In this document: in pieces, positions 43,121-51,887 of the stretch
Layout: each line of letters opens with the position of its first letter
How positions within the stretch are numbered: the first letter of the stretch is position 1
NCBI GenBank assembly: GCA_964484205.1
Contig: CAZAEZ010000007.1
Coordinates: 88,703 to 152,702, forward strand
From: M3007 sp964484205
GTDB taxonomy: Bacteria > Bacteroidota > Bacteroidia > Chitinophagales > Saprospiraceae
Length of the DNA stretch: 64,000 nucleotides
Direction of reading: 5' to 3'
Made by a program: the position numbers and the translations under genes
The notes under the pieces: model-generated
The model's input: only the letters and a program-made list of their open reading frames with translations
Told to the model about the DNA's origin: nothing
The model's database searches: none

Positions 43121-43593
43121 GTCAGTTGCAGGGCGTTCAGTTTTTCCATCATTGCGGTGTTCAGGCCCTCATTCAGGCCAAACCAGCCGCAGTCGTCAGT
43201 GTAAGTTGCCGTGGTCGCATCGAGCAGGGTTTCACCGTAAGCGTTTTTGTAGGCGTTGTGGATTAGTCGTAATTCGTTGGCGTTCCACTGCAGGGCGTCG
43301 TACAGGGCTTCGCAGCGGCCCTCGCTCAACAGGGCATTGCCCGTCAGGCTGTCATGCAGGCGGCGGGCGGCGTTTTTGCGCTGTTCGTAAAACTGCGCGG
43401 TCACATCGCCACCGCCGGCCAGCAACTTGGCATCTTCCGGCACCAGGCCGAACAAGCGGCGAAAGTAGGGCCGGAACATCCACCACAGGACCAGGGCAAA
43501 CAGTGCCAGGCCGATCCAGCGGACATTCTTTTGCAGAAAATCCGTGGCGCCAGAACCGGCGCTCAGCAGGGCTGCGGCGGTGGATGCTGCCAT
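43117..43593 (-). CDS. Membrane-anchored annexin-like protein, 158 aa
   Basis: A membrane helix near 22-42 precedes a helical domain with ARRLHDSLTGN...CEALYDALQWNANELRLIHNAYKNAYGETLL, the signature order of an annexin repeat. Its paralogue lies at 42416-42919, two genes downstream. A few reported bacterial proteins carry annexin-like repeats, but I know of no phage or plasmid case with two short anchored versions. Confidence 0.75.
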   Translation of the reverse strand: MAASTAAALLSAGSGATDFLQKNVRWIGLALFALVLWWMFRPYFRRLFGLVPEDAKLLAGGGDVTAQFYEQRKNAARRLHDSLTGNALLSEGRCEALYDALQWNANELRLIHNAYKNAYGETLLDATTATYTDDCGWFGLNEGLNTAMMEKLNALQLT

Positions 43594-43609
43594 TGCAGAG
43601 ACCAGTTAC

Positions 43610-43810
43610 TTAGTTGACAGATGCCGTCACATTGCCCACCAGCCGGGATCGCAGGGTCTGCGGTGGTGGTGGTGCGCCAGTATCCGGAGTGGTAGTCTGG
43701 CTGGCCGTCTGCGTTTTGCGCAGCTTGGGGTACACATATTTGATGAAAAGCAGGGTGGCGGCTACGGCGAGCGCGGCGATTACCCAGCGTTGTTTGAAAA
43801 AGCGAGTCAT
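43610..43810 (-). CDS. 66-residue membrane protein
   Basis: A basic start (MTRFFKQR), one membrane helix (about 9-27) and a Thr/Pro-rich tail. No homologue recognised. It lies 16 bases upstream of the annexin-like gene. Confidence 0.65.
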   Translation of the reverse strand: MTRFFKQRWVIAALAVAATLLFIKYVYPKLRKTQTASQTTTPDTGAPPPPQTLRSRLVGNVTASVN

Positions 43811-43868
43811 GGTAGTGATGAGTTATGAGCGATGAGTGATGAGTAGAGAGCGAGAGGTGTTTTTCGGG

Positions 43869-44360
43869 TTATTGGGTGACATTTTTCAGGAATCGGGCCA
43901 GGTAACGCAGTACGCAAATCAGGCCAATCACAGCCAAACCGACGACGATCCAGGTCACGTAGGGGCGACCCTTGCGGTCGCCCTCACTGTGGTCGCCCCA
44001 CATACGGGTTGCCGCACTTCCCGGCATAGCATTCCGGATTTGATCCGTCAGCAGACGGGCCGGGTTTTTGCCGGTGTTTTGCCGCAACGCCGTCAGTTCG
44101 GAAGCATAGACCTTGTACGAATCGACGGGCACATCCAGCAGCGTTTCCAGCCAGGCCAGGAAGTTTTCGGGTGGCAGGCGCGCGGCCTGTTCCTGGATAG
44201 CATAAGAAATCGCATCCACGTTCGGGGGCATGGCGGCATCCACACGGCCTTCGGCCACCAGCCGGGTGAAGACCCCGCTGAGGTTGTTGGTCGTGATCAG
44301 ATGCACCAGTTCGTCCGTCGAATACTGTAACTGCACGGGATGGCTTTTTGCGGTGAACAA
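43869..44360 (-). CDS. Tail-anchored protein, 163 aa
   Basis: A soluble helical head (about 1-125) is followed by a basic linker (EGDRKGRPY), one membrane helix (about 134-154) and a basic tail. No signal peptide is seen. It follows the candidate shell protein by 30 bases. It might link the shell to the membrane (inference). Confidence 0.72.
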   Translation of the reverse strand: MFTAKSHPVQLQYSTDELVHLITTNNLSGVFTRLVAEGRVDAAMPPNVDAISYAIQEQAARLPPENFLAWLETLLDVPVDSYKVYASELTALRQNTGKNPARLLTDQIRNAMPGSAATRMWGDHSEGDRKGRPYVTWIVVGLAVIGLICVLRYLARFLKNVTQ

Positions 44361-44390
44361 TAGGGATAGCCAGTAGGCTGTCTAAAAGCC

Positions 44391-45086
44391 TTAGTTGGCG
44401 CCGCGGAAGCCGGTGTACAAAGTCAGGGTGTACTTGCGTTTGCCCACCAGGCCGGGGATTTTCCACTGCGTGTCGCGGTCGAACAGATTGGCCTGGGAAC
44501 TCAGCGAGATGTCGGCGTACTTCAGATCGGTGCGCGGGAAGGCCTCCAAGTTCTCGAAGTTGCTCACGTCGATGCGGCCGAAATCACCTTCGCCGTTGAT
44601 GTTTTTACGGGAAAACATGACGTGATCCGGCAGGTCAACCACGCTGTCGGAATCCGCGCCGCCGGCCTTCTGCGCCTTTATCTGGAAGGCCGCGAAGGTG
44701 TAGGGCGTGGAGCACAGACGGTTGAGGAATACCGGGTAGCGGTTGCAGGTGGGCGAGCCGATGTAGAGCGCGGCCTTGTTTTCGGAGGCATTACAGGTGT
44801 CGCAGGCCGTTTCGTGGGTCTCGCTGGAGTCGCCGATATAAGCCACGACTTCCTGATCCTCGTCGAACTCGCTGGTGTCGATCACCAGGGTGATGTACTT
44901 CTCTACGGGCGCGCCGGCACTCTTGGCCACTTGGCCGTCGATGGGCGAGCCAGGCGGGGTGACCTGCGGGCCGCTCACGTCCACCGTGGTAGCCACCAGG
45001 TCGGTTGGCATTTTCTTTTTGGTGTACTCCAGGCCCGCGAGAATCTGCTTGGAGATGTTGTTGGGGAGGGTTTGTACAAAATCCAT
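44391..45086 (-). CDS. Candidate major shell (capsid-like) protein, 231 aa
   Basis: Not recognised by family. It begins MDFVQTLPNNISKQILAGLEY, then beta-rich sequence with six Cys between about 92 and 127 (ETACDTCNASE, SPTCNRY, NRLC), and ends in a strongly beta-patterned C-terminal half (GEGDFGRIDVSNF, WKIPGLVGKRKYTLTLYTG). No signal peptide or membrane helix is present. It is the first gene of its transcription unit, heads the membrane and fibre genes, and has the size of a single jelly-roll capsid protein, so I propose it as the shell protein. ATG 45086 is used; the frame upstream to 45146 lies in the promoter region. Confidence 0.6.
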   Translation of the reverse strand: MDFVQTLPNNISKQILAGLEYTKKKMPTDLVATTVDVSGPQVTPPGSPIDGQVAKSAGAPVEKYITLVIDTSEFDEDQEVVAYIGDSSETHETACDTCNASENKAALYIGSPTCNRYPVFLNRLCSTPYTFAAFQIKAQKAGGADSDSVVDLPDHVMFSRKNINGEGDFGRIDVSNFENLEAFPRTDLKYADISLSSQANLFDRDTQWKIPGLVGKRKYTLTLYTGFRGAN

Positions 45087-45143
45087 TTTTGGAGCCTTGG
45101 TTTTAAGGTGAATGTTGCGTTTTGAGGGCGGTTGTTTCCAACA

Positions 45144-45151
45144 CAAAAATA
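45144..45151 (-). promoter_or_regulatory. Possible -7 box of the shell-protein operon
   Basis: TATTTTTG on the minus strand is a perfect TAnnTTTG, about 58 bases upstream of the ATG at 45086. No clear TTG is seen at the expected distance, so this call is tentative. Confidence 0.4.
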
Positions 45152-45297
45152 GAGGGAAGATTAGGATAGGGGTTTCGAAAATTTAAGGAATGAGTAGGCT
45201 AAGTTGTGAAGTTTTGGATTGTTGATAAAGTTATTAATAATTTAGCTGGTCGAGGAAGGAAATATCAATGATAAGGCCACTTAATCTCAACCTAGCA

Positions 45298-46989
45298 ATG
45301 CTTGATTCCATAAGAGTAAAGAATTTCAAGAATATAAAAGACACTACTGTAAAGCTCGATTATGTTAATGTTTTGGTAGGATCAAACAATGCTGGGAAAA
45401 GTAGTATTCTACAGGCGATTCAATTTGCTGTTGCAGTTGCGCAGTCAACTACATTTGAATTTGCAAGGTGGAACAGAAAAGTTGATGTTCTCCCAACCTC
45501 GCTGACCCCAGAACAATTAATTTATTCGCCATTAAAAAATGCGTATGCGCTTGGTTATGGTGGGCAATTAAAAGAACCACGAGAACAAGGCATACATATC
45601 GACTTTTTTGAAAGTGTTACAGACAGACATTGCAAGGTTTTGGTTCGTCGTGGTAAAAATAAAAACTTGGGAATTGAGATTCATAGACGGAGTTTAGGAG
45701 AGGAGATTCGAAACTTAGCGCAGCCTTTTTCAGTCTATGTACCGGGTTTAGCTGGGATCCCCGCGTTTGAAGAATTTAAAAGCCCGGGTATTGTAACCAG
45801 AGCTGCGGCAAGAGGAGATGCAAATAATGTTTTACGAAACATAATTTACCAGCTAAGTTTAAATGTTGAAAAGTGGGATAAATTCATAAATGATCTACGT
45901 TCTATTTTCAACTTGATCGATGTAAGAGTGGCATTCGATTTTGATAAGGATGAATATATTAATGTAGATGTAAAAACTGCTGACCAATTCCTTCCAATTG
46001 ACGCTGCGGGCACTGGAGTTCTTCAAGCAATACAAATATTAGCGTACATTAATTTGTACAAGCCAAAACTATTAATATTAGATGAACCCGATGCGCATTT
46101 GCACCCAAACAACCAAAGAAAACTAGCGGAAAAACTTCATTCATTAGCGACGAGCGAGAATTTTCAAATTATCTTAAGCACTCATTCTCGCCATTTGCTT
46201 TTTGCATTTGAGGGACTGGCCAAAATAAATTGGATACATGAAGGTAGGGTTGTCGAAGAAGATTTGAATATTATAAACGTATTGGTCGAACTTGGCGCCC
46301 TTGACAAAGCCGATTTTTTGAAAAACCCTAATGTAAAGCTTATAATTCTAACAGAAGATACTCATACTAAACCGCTTGAAAAAATAATCAGCTCATCTGG
46401 ATTTACTTCAGATGAATTTGAGTTTTGGTCTTATGAGGGATGCTCTGATATTAAAACCGCGAATGTTCTAGCCTCATTCATTAAGAAAAATGCACCAAAT
46501 TTAAAAATCGTTCTTCATCGCGATAGGGATTTTAATTCGGAGGAAGAACTATCTGAAATATTCAAAAATTTGAAAGATGAAGTTGATTATATTTTTGTGA
46601 CAGAAGGTACCGATATAGAGTCGCATTTTATTACTAAGGAACACATTAACTACTTAATACCGGAGATATCGCTTGAAGACGTGGAGGCGATAATTCATCA
46701 AAGCTTAGTTGAAGCAAGAAATAAATCCTTCACAAAATTATTAAATGTATTAACCGATAAATCATTAAAAGAAAAGCGCGGACATCAGGCAGGGCGCAAT
46801 GCTGAAATTGCAAATAAATTATTAGATGAAAATCCTATTTTTTATTCCCAAGGGAAAATTACAGTTGGGCATCTAAAGTCAATTATTCAACAAAGGCTAG
46901 GTCGTAACATTGATTTATATGTCGAAAGTGAATTTATTAAACACCCCATTTTTGAAAAAGCAAAGGAAGACACTTTGGGCAAGGGCTGA
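45298..46989 (+). CDS. OLD-like ATPase with C-terminal Toprim-like domain
   Basis: A 563-residue protein. The ABC/SMC-type ATPase has Walker A GSNNAGKSS (28-36), a signature-like AAGTGVLQ, Walker B LLILDEPDAHLHP (about 258-270) and a His switch (STHSRH). After residue ~345 a Toprim-like pattern follows (LTEDTHTK with Glu, later HRDRD near 406), as in OLD nucleases and related AriA-like defence proteins. An upstream in-frame ATG at 45268 would add 10 residues; 45298 matches the usual family start. The AT-rich gene is inserted into the particle module and faces the Roco-TIR gene. It is a likely single-gene defence or abortive-infection factor. Confidence 0.85.
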   Translation: MLDSIRVKNFKNIKDTTVKLDYVNVLVGSNNAGKSSILQAIQFAVAVAQSTTFEFARWNRKVDVLPTSLTPEQLIYSPLKNAYALGYGGQLKEPREQGIHIDFFESVTDRHCKVLVRRGKNKNLGIEIHRRSLGEEIRNLAQPFSVYVPGLAGIPAFEEFKSPGIVTRAAARGDANNVLRNIIYQLSLNVEKWDKFINDLRSIFNLIDVRVAFDFDKDEYINVDVKTADQFLPIDAAGTGVLQAIQILAYINLYKPKLLILDEPDAHLHPNNQRKLAEKLHSLATSENFQIILSTHSRHLLFAFEGLAKINWIHEGRVVEEDLNIINVLVELGALDKADFLKNPNVKLIILTEDTHTKPLEKIISSSGFTSDEFEFWSYEGCSDIKTANVLASFIKKNAPNLKIVLHRDRDFNSEEELSEIFKNLKDEVDYIFVTEGTDIESHFITKEHINYLIPEISLEDVEAIIHQSLVEARNKSFTKLLNVLTDKSLKEKRGHQAGRNAEIANKLLDENPIFYSQGKITVGHLKSIIQQRLGRNIDLYVESEFIKHPIFEKAKEDTLGKG

Positions 46990-47011
46990 CTTCACATTAT
47001 ATGAGGAAAAC

Positions 47012-49621
47012 TTATGCGTTTAGTAATCCTAAAATCCCTCTCGCTACCTCACTCCAAGCCTGCGCCGGATTCCCAAAATCCGCAATCGGCCGACCATCTT
47101 TGGGCGTAGCTTGCAAAGCACTCAGCGAAGTCATATCCCACAAACAATAGTTGAGGATAATCGGGATCACATGCTTCCCATGATCATTCATCCGCTGAAA
47201 AGCGCGTGGTATTTCCTCTTTGTTGATAAAATCCGAATCCAGAAAATTGGCGCTGACCAGGAGCAAAGTCAAGTCGGCGTCTTCCAGATTGCTGAGAATG
47301 GCATCCTTCCAGTTCTGCCCGGGCAGAATTTTCCGGTCAGTCCAGATGGTGATTTCACCCTTGCGTTCGAGTGGGCCAAGGAATTTGTCAAGTTCCTTCA
47401 TGGCATCCTCGTCCTTATGAGAATACGAAATAAATACCTTTTTGGGCTGTAGCATAGGGGGTTGATGGAAAATATGAAAGGGTTGAAGTTCGATGTATTT
47501 GGCGGTTTCGGTGCCAGAATATGTTTTCACCTGCCTTCCTTGAATGTGAATTGCCTCTTGCACATCGCGCCACCAAACAAAATCTTTGTCATCCAGCGAA
47601 ACGGCGAAACCAGCCTGTCCGTCTTCAAGGTGTAAGAAAGATTGGAAAATGCGTCGAATCGCTTCGGCTCGTTTGGGGTTGTTGGATTGCAAGTCCACGC
47701 GAATTTTATTCTCTTCAGTCCGTTCAACCAAAGCGGTACAACCTTCCGTTTGGAAAAGCAGGCCATTTTTCCAGAAAAGTCGATGTTTGGCTTTGCCACC
47801 CCAAAATGCTACAAATCGCGCGATATGGCTTTTGGGTAAAAATTCTGGAAACCATAACGTAAAAACATGAGTTAGGTTAGCAAATTTTTTGGCGCCCTCT
47901 AATTCACCGGGTTGGGTACATCTTTCGGGCAAGTATTGCGGCGCGACATATTGTCCAGTGACCTGTCTGGCTTCGTCTATATCATCGAAAATCAATTCAA
48001 ACTCGCGCATCAATTCTACAAAATTAAGCGCTTCTTTTTCATCGCAACGTAGAGCTTTGCATACCATTTTAACACTAAATATTCCATTTTGAACTTGCAC
48101 CTGTCTATTTAAAATCTTGTATATACTGCTACAGACCCAATTAGGGTGTATAAAAACTCGATCTTGCAATCGCTTATTGCGTGGGTGATATAATATATCA
48201 CCTGTGATGTCATTCAAATAAATCAACACCAAATCCATTTTTGCATTAGCCTCAATACGATAACATAGATTTTCAAAATCTATGTATGACATAAACCTTA
48301 TACCTTTTGTAGAGAGCCGCCTCACTTCATCACAAATGTCACGATGATAAATCGCAAATTCATACTTTACTAATTGGCTCTGCAATGTATCCAACAGCCG
48401 CTCTTCAAAAGATTCAAAATTGCGTTGCCACTTGCGAGTTTCAGACTTTGGGGTGGTATAATGGGCATTTGTGGCTTCAAGGTCAATATGATTATCCAAA
48501 CAGTCAGGAGGTAGATTAAATGGCGGTTTTTCAAACTCCTTTGACACACGTTCCACACCATCACGTGCGCATTTGTTCTGCACTAACAAAATAGGTATGG
48601 TACCATTCTCACGAGTAAAGTTTCGGATATTTTGTACCCACCACCTTAGTGGGAAATGCTCTAAAGATACTGTAGATTCCGAGATAGCATAACGAATAGG
48701 AGTTTTAATATGACCACTCTTGTTTGTCTGTGCATCCCAAACTAGAACATATACAGTGTTACGGCTTAAGAACAAGCGGTGCGTGGCATGGTAGTATTCT
48801 TGTCCTCCAAAATCCCAAATATTTACCTGTATACCAAGCCCGTCAGGAATCCATTTTAAGTTACTGACAATGCCTTCAGTGGAGCACTCATCGCTATCAA
48901 AAATTCGCTCGCGTAGAAAGCGGCAAAGGGATGTTTTGCCAACAGTACTATTGCCAATAAGTATCAGCTTAACTTCGGTGTTTTTGAATTGCTCTCTTTC
49001 GCGCTCAGTGAAGTAGTCAAGAACGGCTTTCGTACCTCTTTTGACGATCTCTGATGGTGGAATATTGAGGGGGTAACTTTCAAAGTAGAATTTATTTACA
49101 TAAGAATACCATGGCGCTCCCCAGACTACATCTTGTCCGTTTTTAATTAGAGGTAAAATTGGAGTAAGGTCACGCACTTCTGTATGACAGCAAACTAGCC
49201 TTTGCAAATTAATTAAATTGGCTAATGGAGTAAGATCGCTTACGTGCGTGAAAGCGCATTCAAGTCTTTTCAAGTTGATTAATTCTCGAACTGGAGATAG
49301 ATCATTTAATTGCCACTGACTGTGCCCCCATTTTGTATCATCACCACTAACTATTAACTCTTTCAAATTACACAAATTCTCTATGCCTTCTATAGAAGTT
49401 ATATGGTTGTGCTTGCCAGAGTTTTCACTATAATTAAAATCTATTCTATTTTTATCATAATCAATTGTGCCATACCATGAATTACTCAAAATTAAAGTTT
49501 CCAACCAAATGCATTCGTTCAATTCTTGTGGCAGGCGGGTAAGCCCACAGTGCCCCAGATCAAGTTTTAGGTTACGAGTCTTTTTATTCTCAGAAATAAG
49601 CTTAATTGCTAGATCAGACAT
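47012..49621 (-). CDS. Roco GTPase with LRR and C-terminal TIR domain
   Basis: An 869-residue multidomain protein: leucine-rich repeats (about 15-170), Roc GTPase (Walker A GNSTVGKTSL near 222-231, switch DFGGQ near 269-273, NKC-type G4 near 346), COR region (about 410-720) and TIR (from KKVFISYSHKDED near 727, with the DSDFINKEE helix). TIR domains of this type cleave NAD or signal through oligomerisation; LRR-Roco-TIR proteins are common in Saprospiria and are candidate innate-immune sensors. The composition is intermediate and it is convergent with the OLD-like gene, with 22 bases between them. It is probably a defence gene that kills or arrests infected cells. Confidence 0.9.
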   Translation of the reverse strand: MSDLAIKLISENKKTRNLKLDLGHCGLTRLPQELNECIWLETLILSNSWYGTIDYDKNRIDFNYSENSGKHNHITSIEGIENLCNLKELIVSGDDTKWGHSQWQLNDLSPVRELINLKRLECAFTHVSDLTPLANLINLQRLVCCHTEVRDLTPILPLIKNGQDVVWGAPWYSYVNKFYFESYPLNIPPSEIVKRGTKAVLDYFTEREREQFKNTEVKLILIGNSTVGKTSLCRFLRERIFDSDECSTEGIVSNLKWIPDGLGIQVNIWDFGGQEYYHATHRLFLSRNTVYVLVWDAQTNKSGHIKTPIRYAISESTVSLEHFPLRWWVQNIRNFTRENGTIPILLVQNKCARDGVERVSKEFEKPPFNLPPDCLDNHIDLEATNAHYTTPKSETRKWQRNFESFEERLLDTLQSQLVKYEFAIYHRDICDEVRRLSTKGIRFMSYIDFENLCYRIEANAKMDLVLIYLNDITGDILYHPRNKRLQDRVFIHPNWVCSSIYKILNRQVQVQNGIFSVKMVCKALRCDEKEALNFVELMREFELIFDDIDEARQVTGQYVAPQYLPERCTQPGELEGAKKFANLTHVFTLWFPEFLPKSHIARFVAFWGGKAKHRLFWKNGLLFQTEGCTALVERTEENKIRVDLQSNNPKRAEAIRRIFQSFLHLEDGQAGFAVSLDDKDFVWWRDVQEAIHIQGRQVKTYSGTETAKYIELQPFHIFHQPPMLQPKKVFISYSHKDEDAMKELDKFLGPLERKGEITIWTDRKILPGQNWKDAILSNLEDADLTLLLVSANFLDSDFINKEEIPRAFQRMNDHGKHVIPIILNYCLWDMTSLSALQATPKDGRPIADFGNPAQAWSEVARGILGLLNA

Positions 49622-49849
49622 AAATCAATTATATAAGTGCCAATGTAATAAAACTGTTAGTTATTGGCTAGATTTTATAAAAGTTGATCTTTTTTGGCAT
49701 ATGTATAAATATTAGATTTGGATTTCTGCAACAGAAAAACTGCGGACCGTATCTTTCGCAAACCACTTTCTGCCAGGTATAATCTCCAAATCTAAAAAAC
49801 CCATTGCAAAAATAACTTCCTTCTAAAACTATCCAAATTACAAAAGCCA

Positions 49850-49868
49850 CCCCACCCTTCCGGTGGGG
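49850..49868 (-). terminator. Intrinsic terminator after the upstream particle-gene operon
   Basis: On the minus strand CCCCACC, a 5-base loop, and GGTGGGG form a GC-rich stem, followed within 5 bases by a short T run. It lies 38 bases after the stop of the 103-residue gene. The rest of 49622-49905 holds no gene that I can support. Confidence 0.6.
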
Positions 49869-49905
49869 CAGCCCTGTAATATGAAAACAAAACTATCCGA
49901 ATATC

Positions 49906-50217
49906 CTACACCACCGCCGCTGGTACAAGTTCCAGGCGCACGTGTGGATTTCCATCAAACAACAACCGTACAACCACCTCCGCCAAATCCACCGGCAGCT
50001 CCGTCCGCTTGGCCTTCTCCTTATATAAATCATCAAAATCCGGATCAGAAGCCCGCAGAATGGCAATTTTATGCCGCAAACTCGCAGTAGTAATATGCAA
50101 TGCATTGGCCAGGTTACTTTTAGCCACCCGCCCAGCTGCCACGGTCAAACGGATCGGATTTTCTTTGAGCCAGTTGGCCACACAGACTGCCTCAAAGGGA
50201 GTTTTTAAGTTATCCAT
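49906..50217 (-). CDS. Small putative DNA-binding protein, 103 aa
   Basis: The middle (AKSNLANALHITTASLRHKIAILRASD) looks like a helix-turn-helix, with an acidic C-terminal region. No membrane segment is present, unlike its neighbours. As the last gene of this operon it could be a regulator of the particle module; this is inference. A terminator follows. Confidence 0.65.
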   Translation of the reverse strand: MDNLKTPFEAVCVANWLKENPIRLTVAAGRVAKSNLANALHITTASLRHKIAILRASDPDFDDLYKEKAKRTELPVDLAEVVVRLLFDGNPHVRLELVPAAVV

Positions 50218-50223
50218 GGAATT

Positions 50224-50829
50224 TTAGGTATTTTGGAGTTCTTCAATGCCGGATTCCAATAGGTTACGGATTTCAGCCACGATGCGTTTACCATCCGGTT
50301 GTTCGTCTTCGATAATACGCAAATGGCTTTCTTTCAACCAAGCGCCGCCCACAGTGAACAATTGAAACACCCAAGCCGAAAAAAACTCTGCACCAGCCTC
50401 CTTTCGAAAATCGCCAAAGGTGCCTGCATGATCCAGAACAACTAATACACGGAGGGTTTGGCCACTATTCCAGGCATTAAAAGCCGGATATGACAGCCCA
50501 AACTCTGGCTGAATATTGAATTTCAAACCTGGATTCAAAATCGGTATTCGAAACCCTTCAGGCAAAGGAGCCAGTTCATGGGCAGGTGAGACGCTCCGCT
50601 TCAATGCCTCCAACTCGGCCGCCCCAGCATCGAGCGATTCCTTCAAGGCCTCGTTTTCACCGGCCAAACCGGTAATACGCCGCTTCAACTTCCGGTTCCT
50701 GCGAATTGACAATAGATACAGCGCCAGCAATGCCGAAAACAGCAACAACAGCAAGATGCCAACGGACTTCAACGGCACCCGCCCCACTCCATCAGGACTT
50801 GCCAGCAGATTCAGATTTTGATTTTCCAT
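50224..50829 (-). CDS. Membrane-anchored coiled-coil protein, 201 aa
   Basis: A membrane helix (about 22-42) is followed by a basic stop (RRNRKLKRR), a coiled coil (about 50-80) and a globular domain with aromatic and charged residues. It overlaps the 83-residue gene by 38 bases and precedes the 103-residue gene by 6. No homologue is recognised. Confidence 0.72.
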   Translation of the reverse strand: MENQNLNLLASPDGVGRVPLKSVGILLLLLFSALLALYLLSIRRNRKLKRRITGLAGENEALKESLDAGAAELEALKRSVSPAHELAPLPEGFRIPILNPGLKFNIQPEFGLSYPAFNAWNSGQTLRVLVVLDHAGTFGDFRKEAGAEFFSAWVFQLFTVGGAWLKESHLRIIEDEQPDGKRIVAEIRNLLESGIEELQNT

Positions 50830-51043
50830 CAGTCAGGGATTGAGGGTTAGAATTAAAATTAGCCACCTGTACCGTCACGTTTTCACCTTTCCGGGCGGCT
50901 TCGGCTATGCTGTTCATGGCGCGGGCATAGGCAGCAGTTGCTCGGATTTGCTGGATAAACCAGGTGATGAGCAAGGAAAACAGCAGCAATGAGGCCACGA
51001 TGGCGCCAATACGTCGGGTTTGCGGAGTAAGTTCGAAGTTCAT
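50792..51043 (-). CDS. Small membrane protein, 83 aa
   Basis: One membrane helix (about 11-33) is followed by a helical and Ser/Gln-rich tail. The start overlaps the stop of the 68-residue gene (ATGA) and its 3' end overlaps the next gene by 38 bases. Confidence 0.7.
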   Translation of the reverse strand: MNFELTPQTRRIGAIVASLLLFSLLITWFIQQIRATAAYARAMNSIAEAARKGENVTVQVANFNSNPQSLTDGKSKSESAGKS

Positions 51044-51246
51044 GATTGGATGGATTTTTTTATCTCGGACACGATCTGCTGGATTTCACCGGGCGATAAC
51101 GCCACGGTTACTTTGCCCTGATCGAGCAGTTGCCGGGTGTGGCGTTCGTTTCGGAGCCGGCGCAGACTGGCGGCGATGGTAAAGGCGGCGGCTACAGCGA
51201 TCAGGGCGAGCGCCAACCAGATGGCCCAACGGGGTATGTTTTCCAT
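51040..51246 (-). CDS. Small membrane protein, 68 aa
   Basis: An N-terminal membrane helix (about 7-27) is followed by a basic patch (RRLRNERHTRQ) and a helical tail (EIQQIVSEIKKSIQS). It begins 12 bases after the 207-residue gene. Confidence 0.7.
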   Translation of the reverse strand: MENIPRWAIWLALALIAVAAAFTIAASLRRLRNERHTRQLLDQGKVTVALSPGEIQQIVSEIKKSIQS

Positions 51247-51258
51247 AGTGGTTCAGGT

Positions 51259-51882
51259 TTACAGGTTTTCGCCGTCTTCGGCGCGCATTTTATGCAGCAG
51301 GGCCGGCCAACGCAGGTCTTTGGTATAAGCGGCCCAGTTGCGGCCTTTCGAGCGTTCGATGCGGTTGCGGTGCTGGGTGGCTGCGGATTTGGCCAGGACC
51401 AGCACGCCATCCAGCGCCCGGCCAAACTCCCGCACTTTGGGATTGGCAAAGCCGCCGAAGGCCGCAGCCAGGTCGCTGGCCCGCAGTTCGATCTGCCGCT
51501 GGCCAAATTGCACGCTGATACGCACTTCATCGCTGGCATCGCCTTTGGCCACTTCCGGGAAGGAGCGTTTGTGGTATTCCTCCAGCAGCGCGGCCAGTGC
51601 GTAGCGCTCCACCTGAAGGGCTACCTGGCGACGGATGGCCTCTACCTCGGCATCGAAACCGGTTTGTTCGGCCTGCTCGCGGCGTTGTTTGGCGATATCG
51701 CCGTAGCGGACGGTGATTTGCAGTTCGCGGGCCGTGAGTTCGTTGACGGGTTTGGCGGCGAGCTGGCTGTCGTAGAAAAGGATGACTTCGTCGTCGGTCC
51801 AGTCTTCGAAGGGGAGTTGGGTGAAGGCTTGTGTTTCCACGGGTTCAGCCGTTGTATTTTCGGTGGCTTGGTCGGTTTGCAT
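51259..51882 (-). CDS. Soluble helical protein after the ATPase, 207 aa
   Basis: The N terminus is acidic (TDQATENTTAEPVETQ); the rest is helical and charged, with no membrane segment. It follows the Zot/FtsK-like ATPase by 5 bases and precedes the membrane microproteins, so it may adapt the ATPase to DNA or to the membrane complex (inference). Confidence 0.72.
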   Translation of the reverse strand: MQTDQATENTTAEPVETQAFTQLPFEDWTDDEVILFYDSQLAAKPVNELTARELQITVRYGDIAKQRREQAEQTGFDAEVEAIRRQVALQVERYALAALLEEYHKRSFPEVAKGDASDEVRISVQFGQRQIELRASDLAAAFGGFANPKVREFGRALDGVLVLAKSAATQHRNRIERSKGRNWAAYTKDLRWPALLHKMRAEDGENL

Positions 51883-51887
51883 GGTTG

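Noticed and set aside
43811..43868. Short GATGAGTGATGAG-type repeats, considered as CRISPR or VNTR
   Set aside because: Only a few irregular copies in about 40 bases with no spacers; it looks like intergenic low-complexity sequence.
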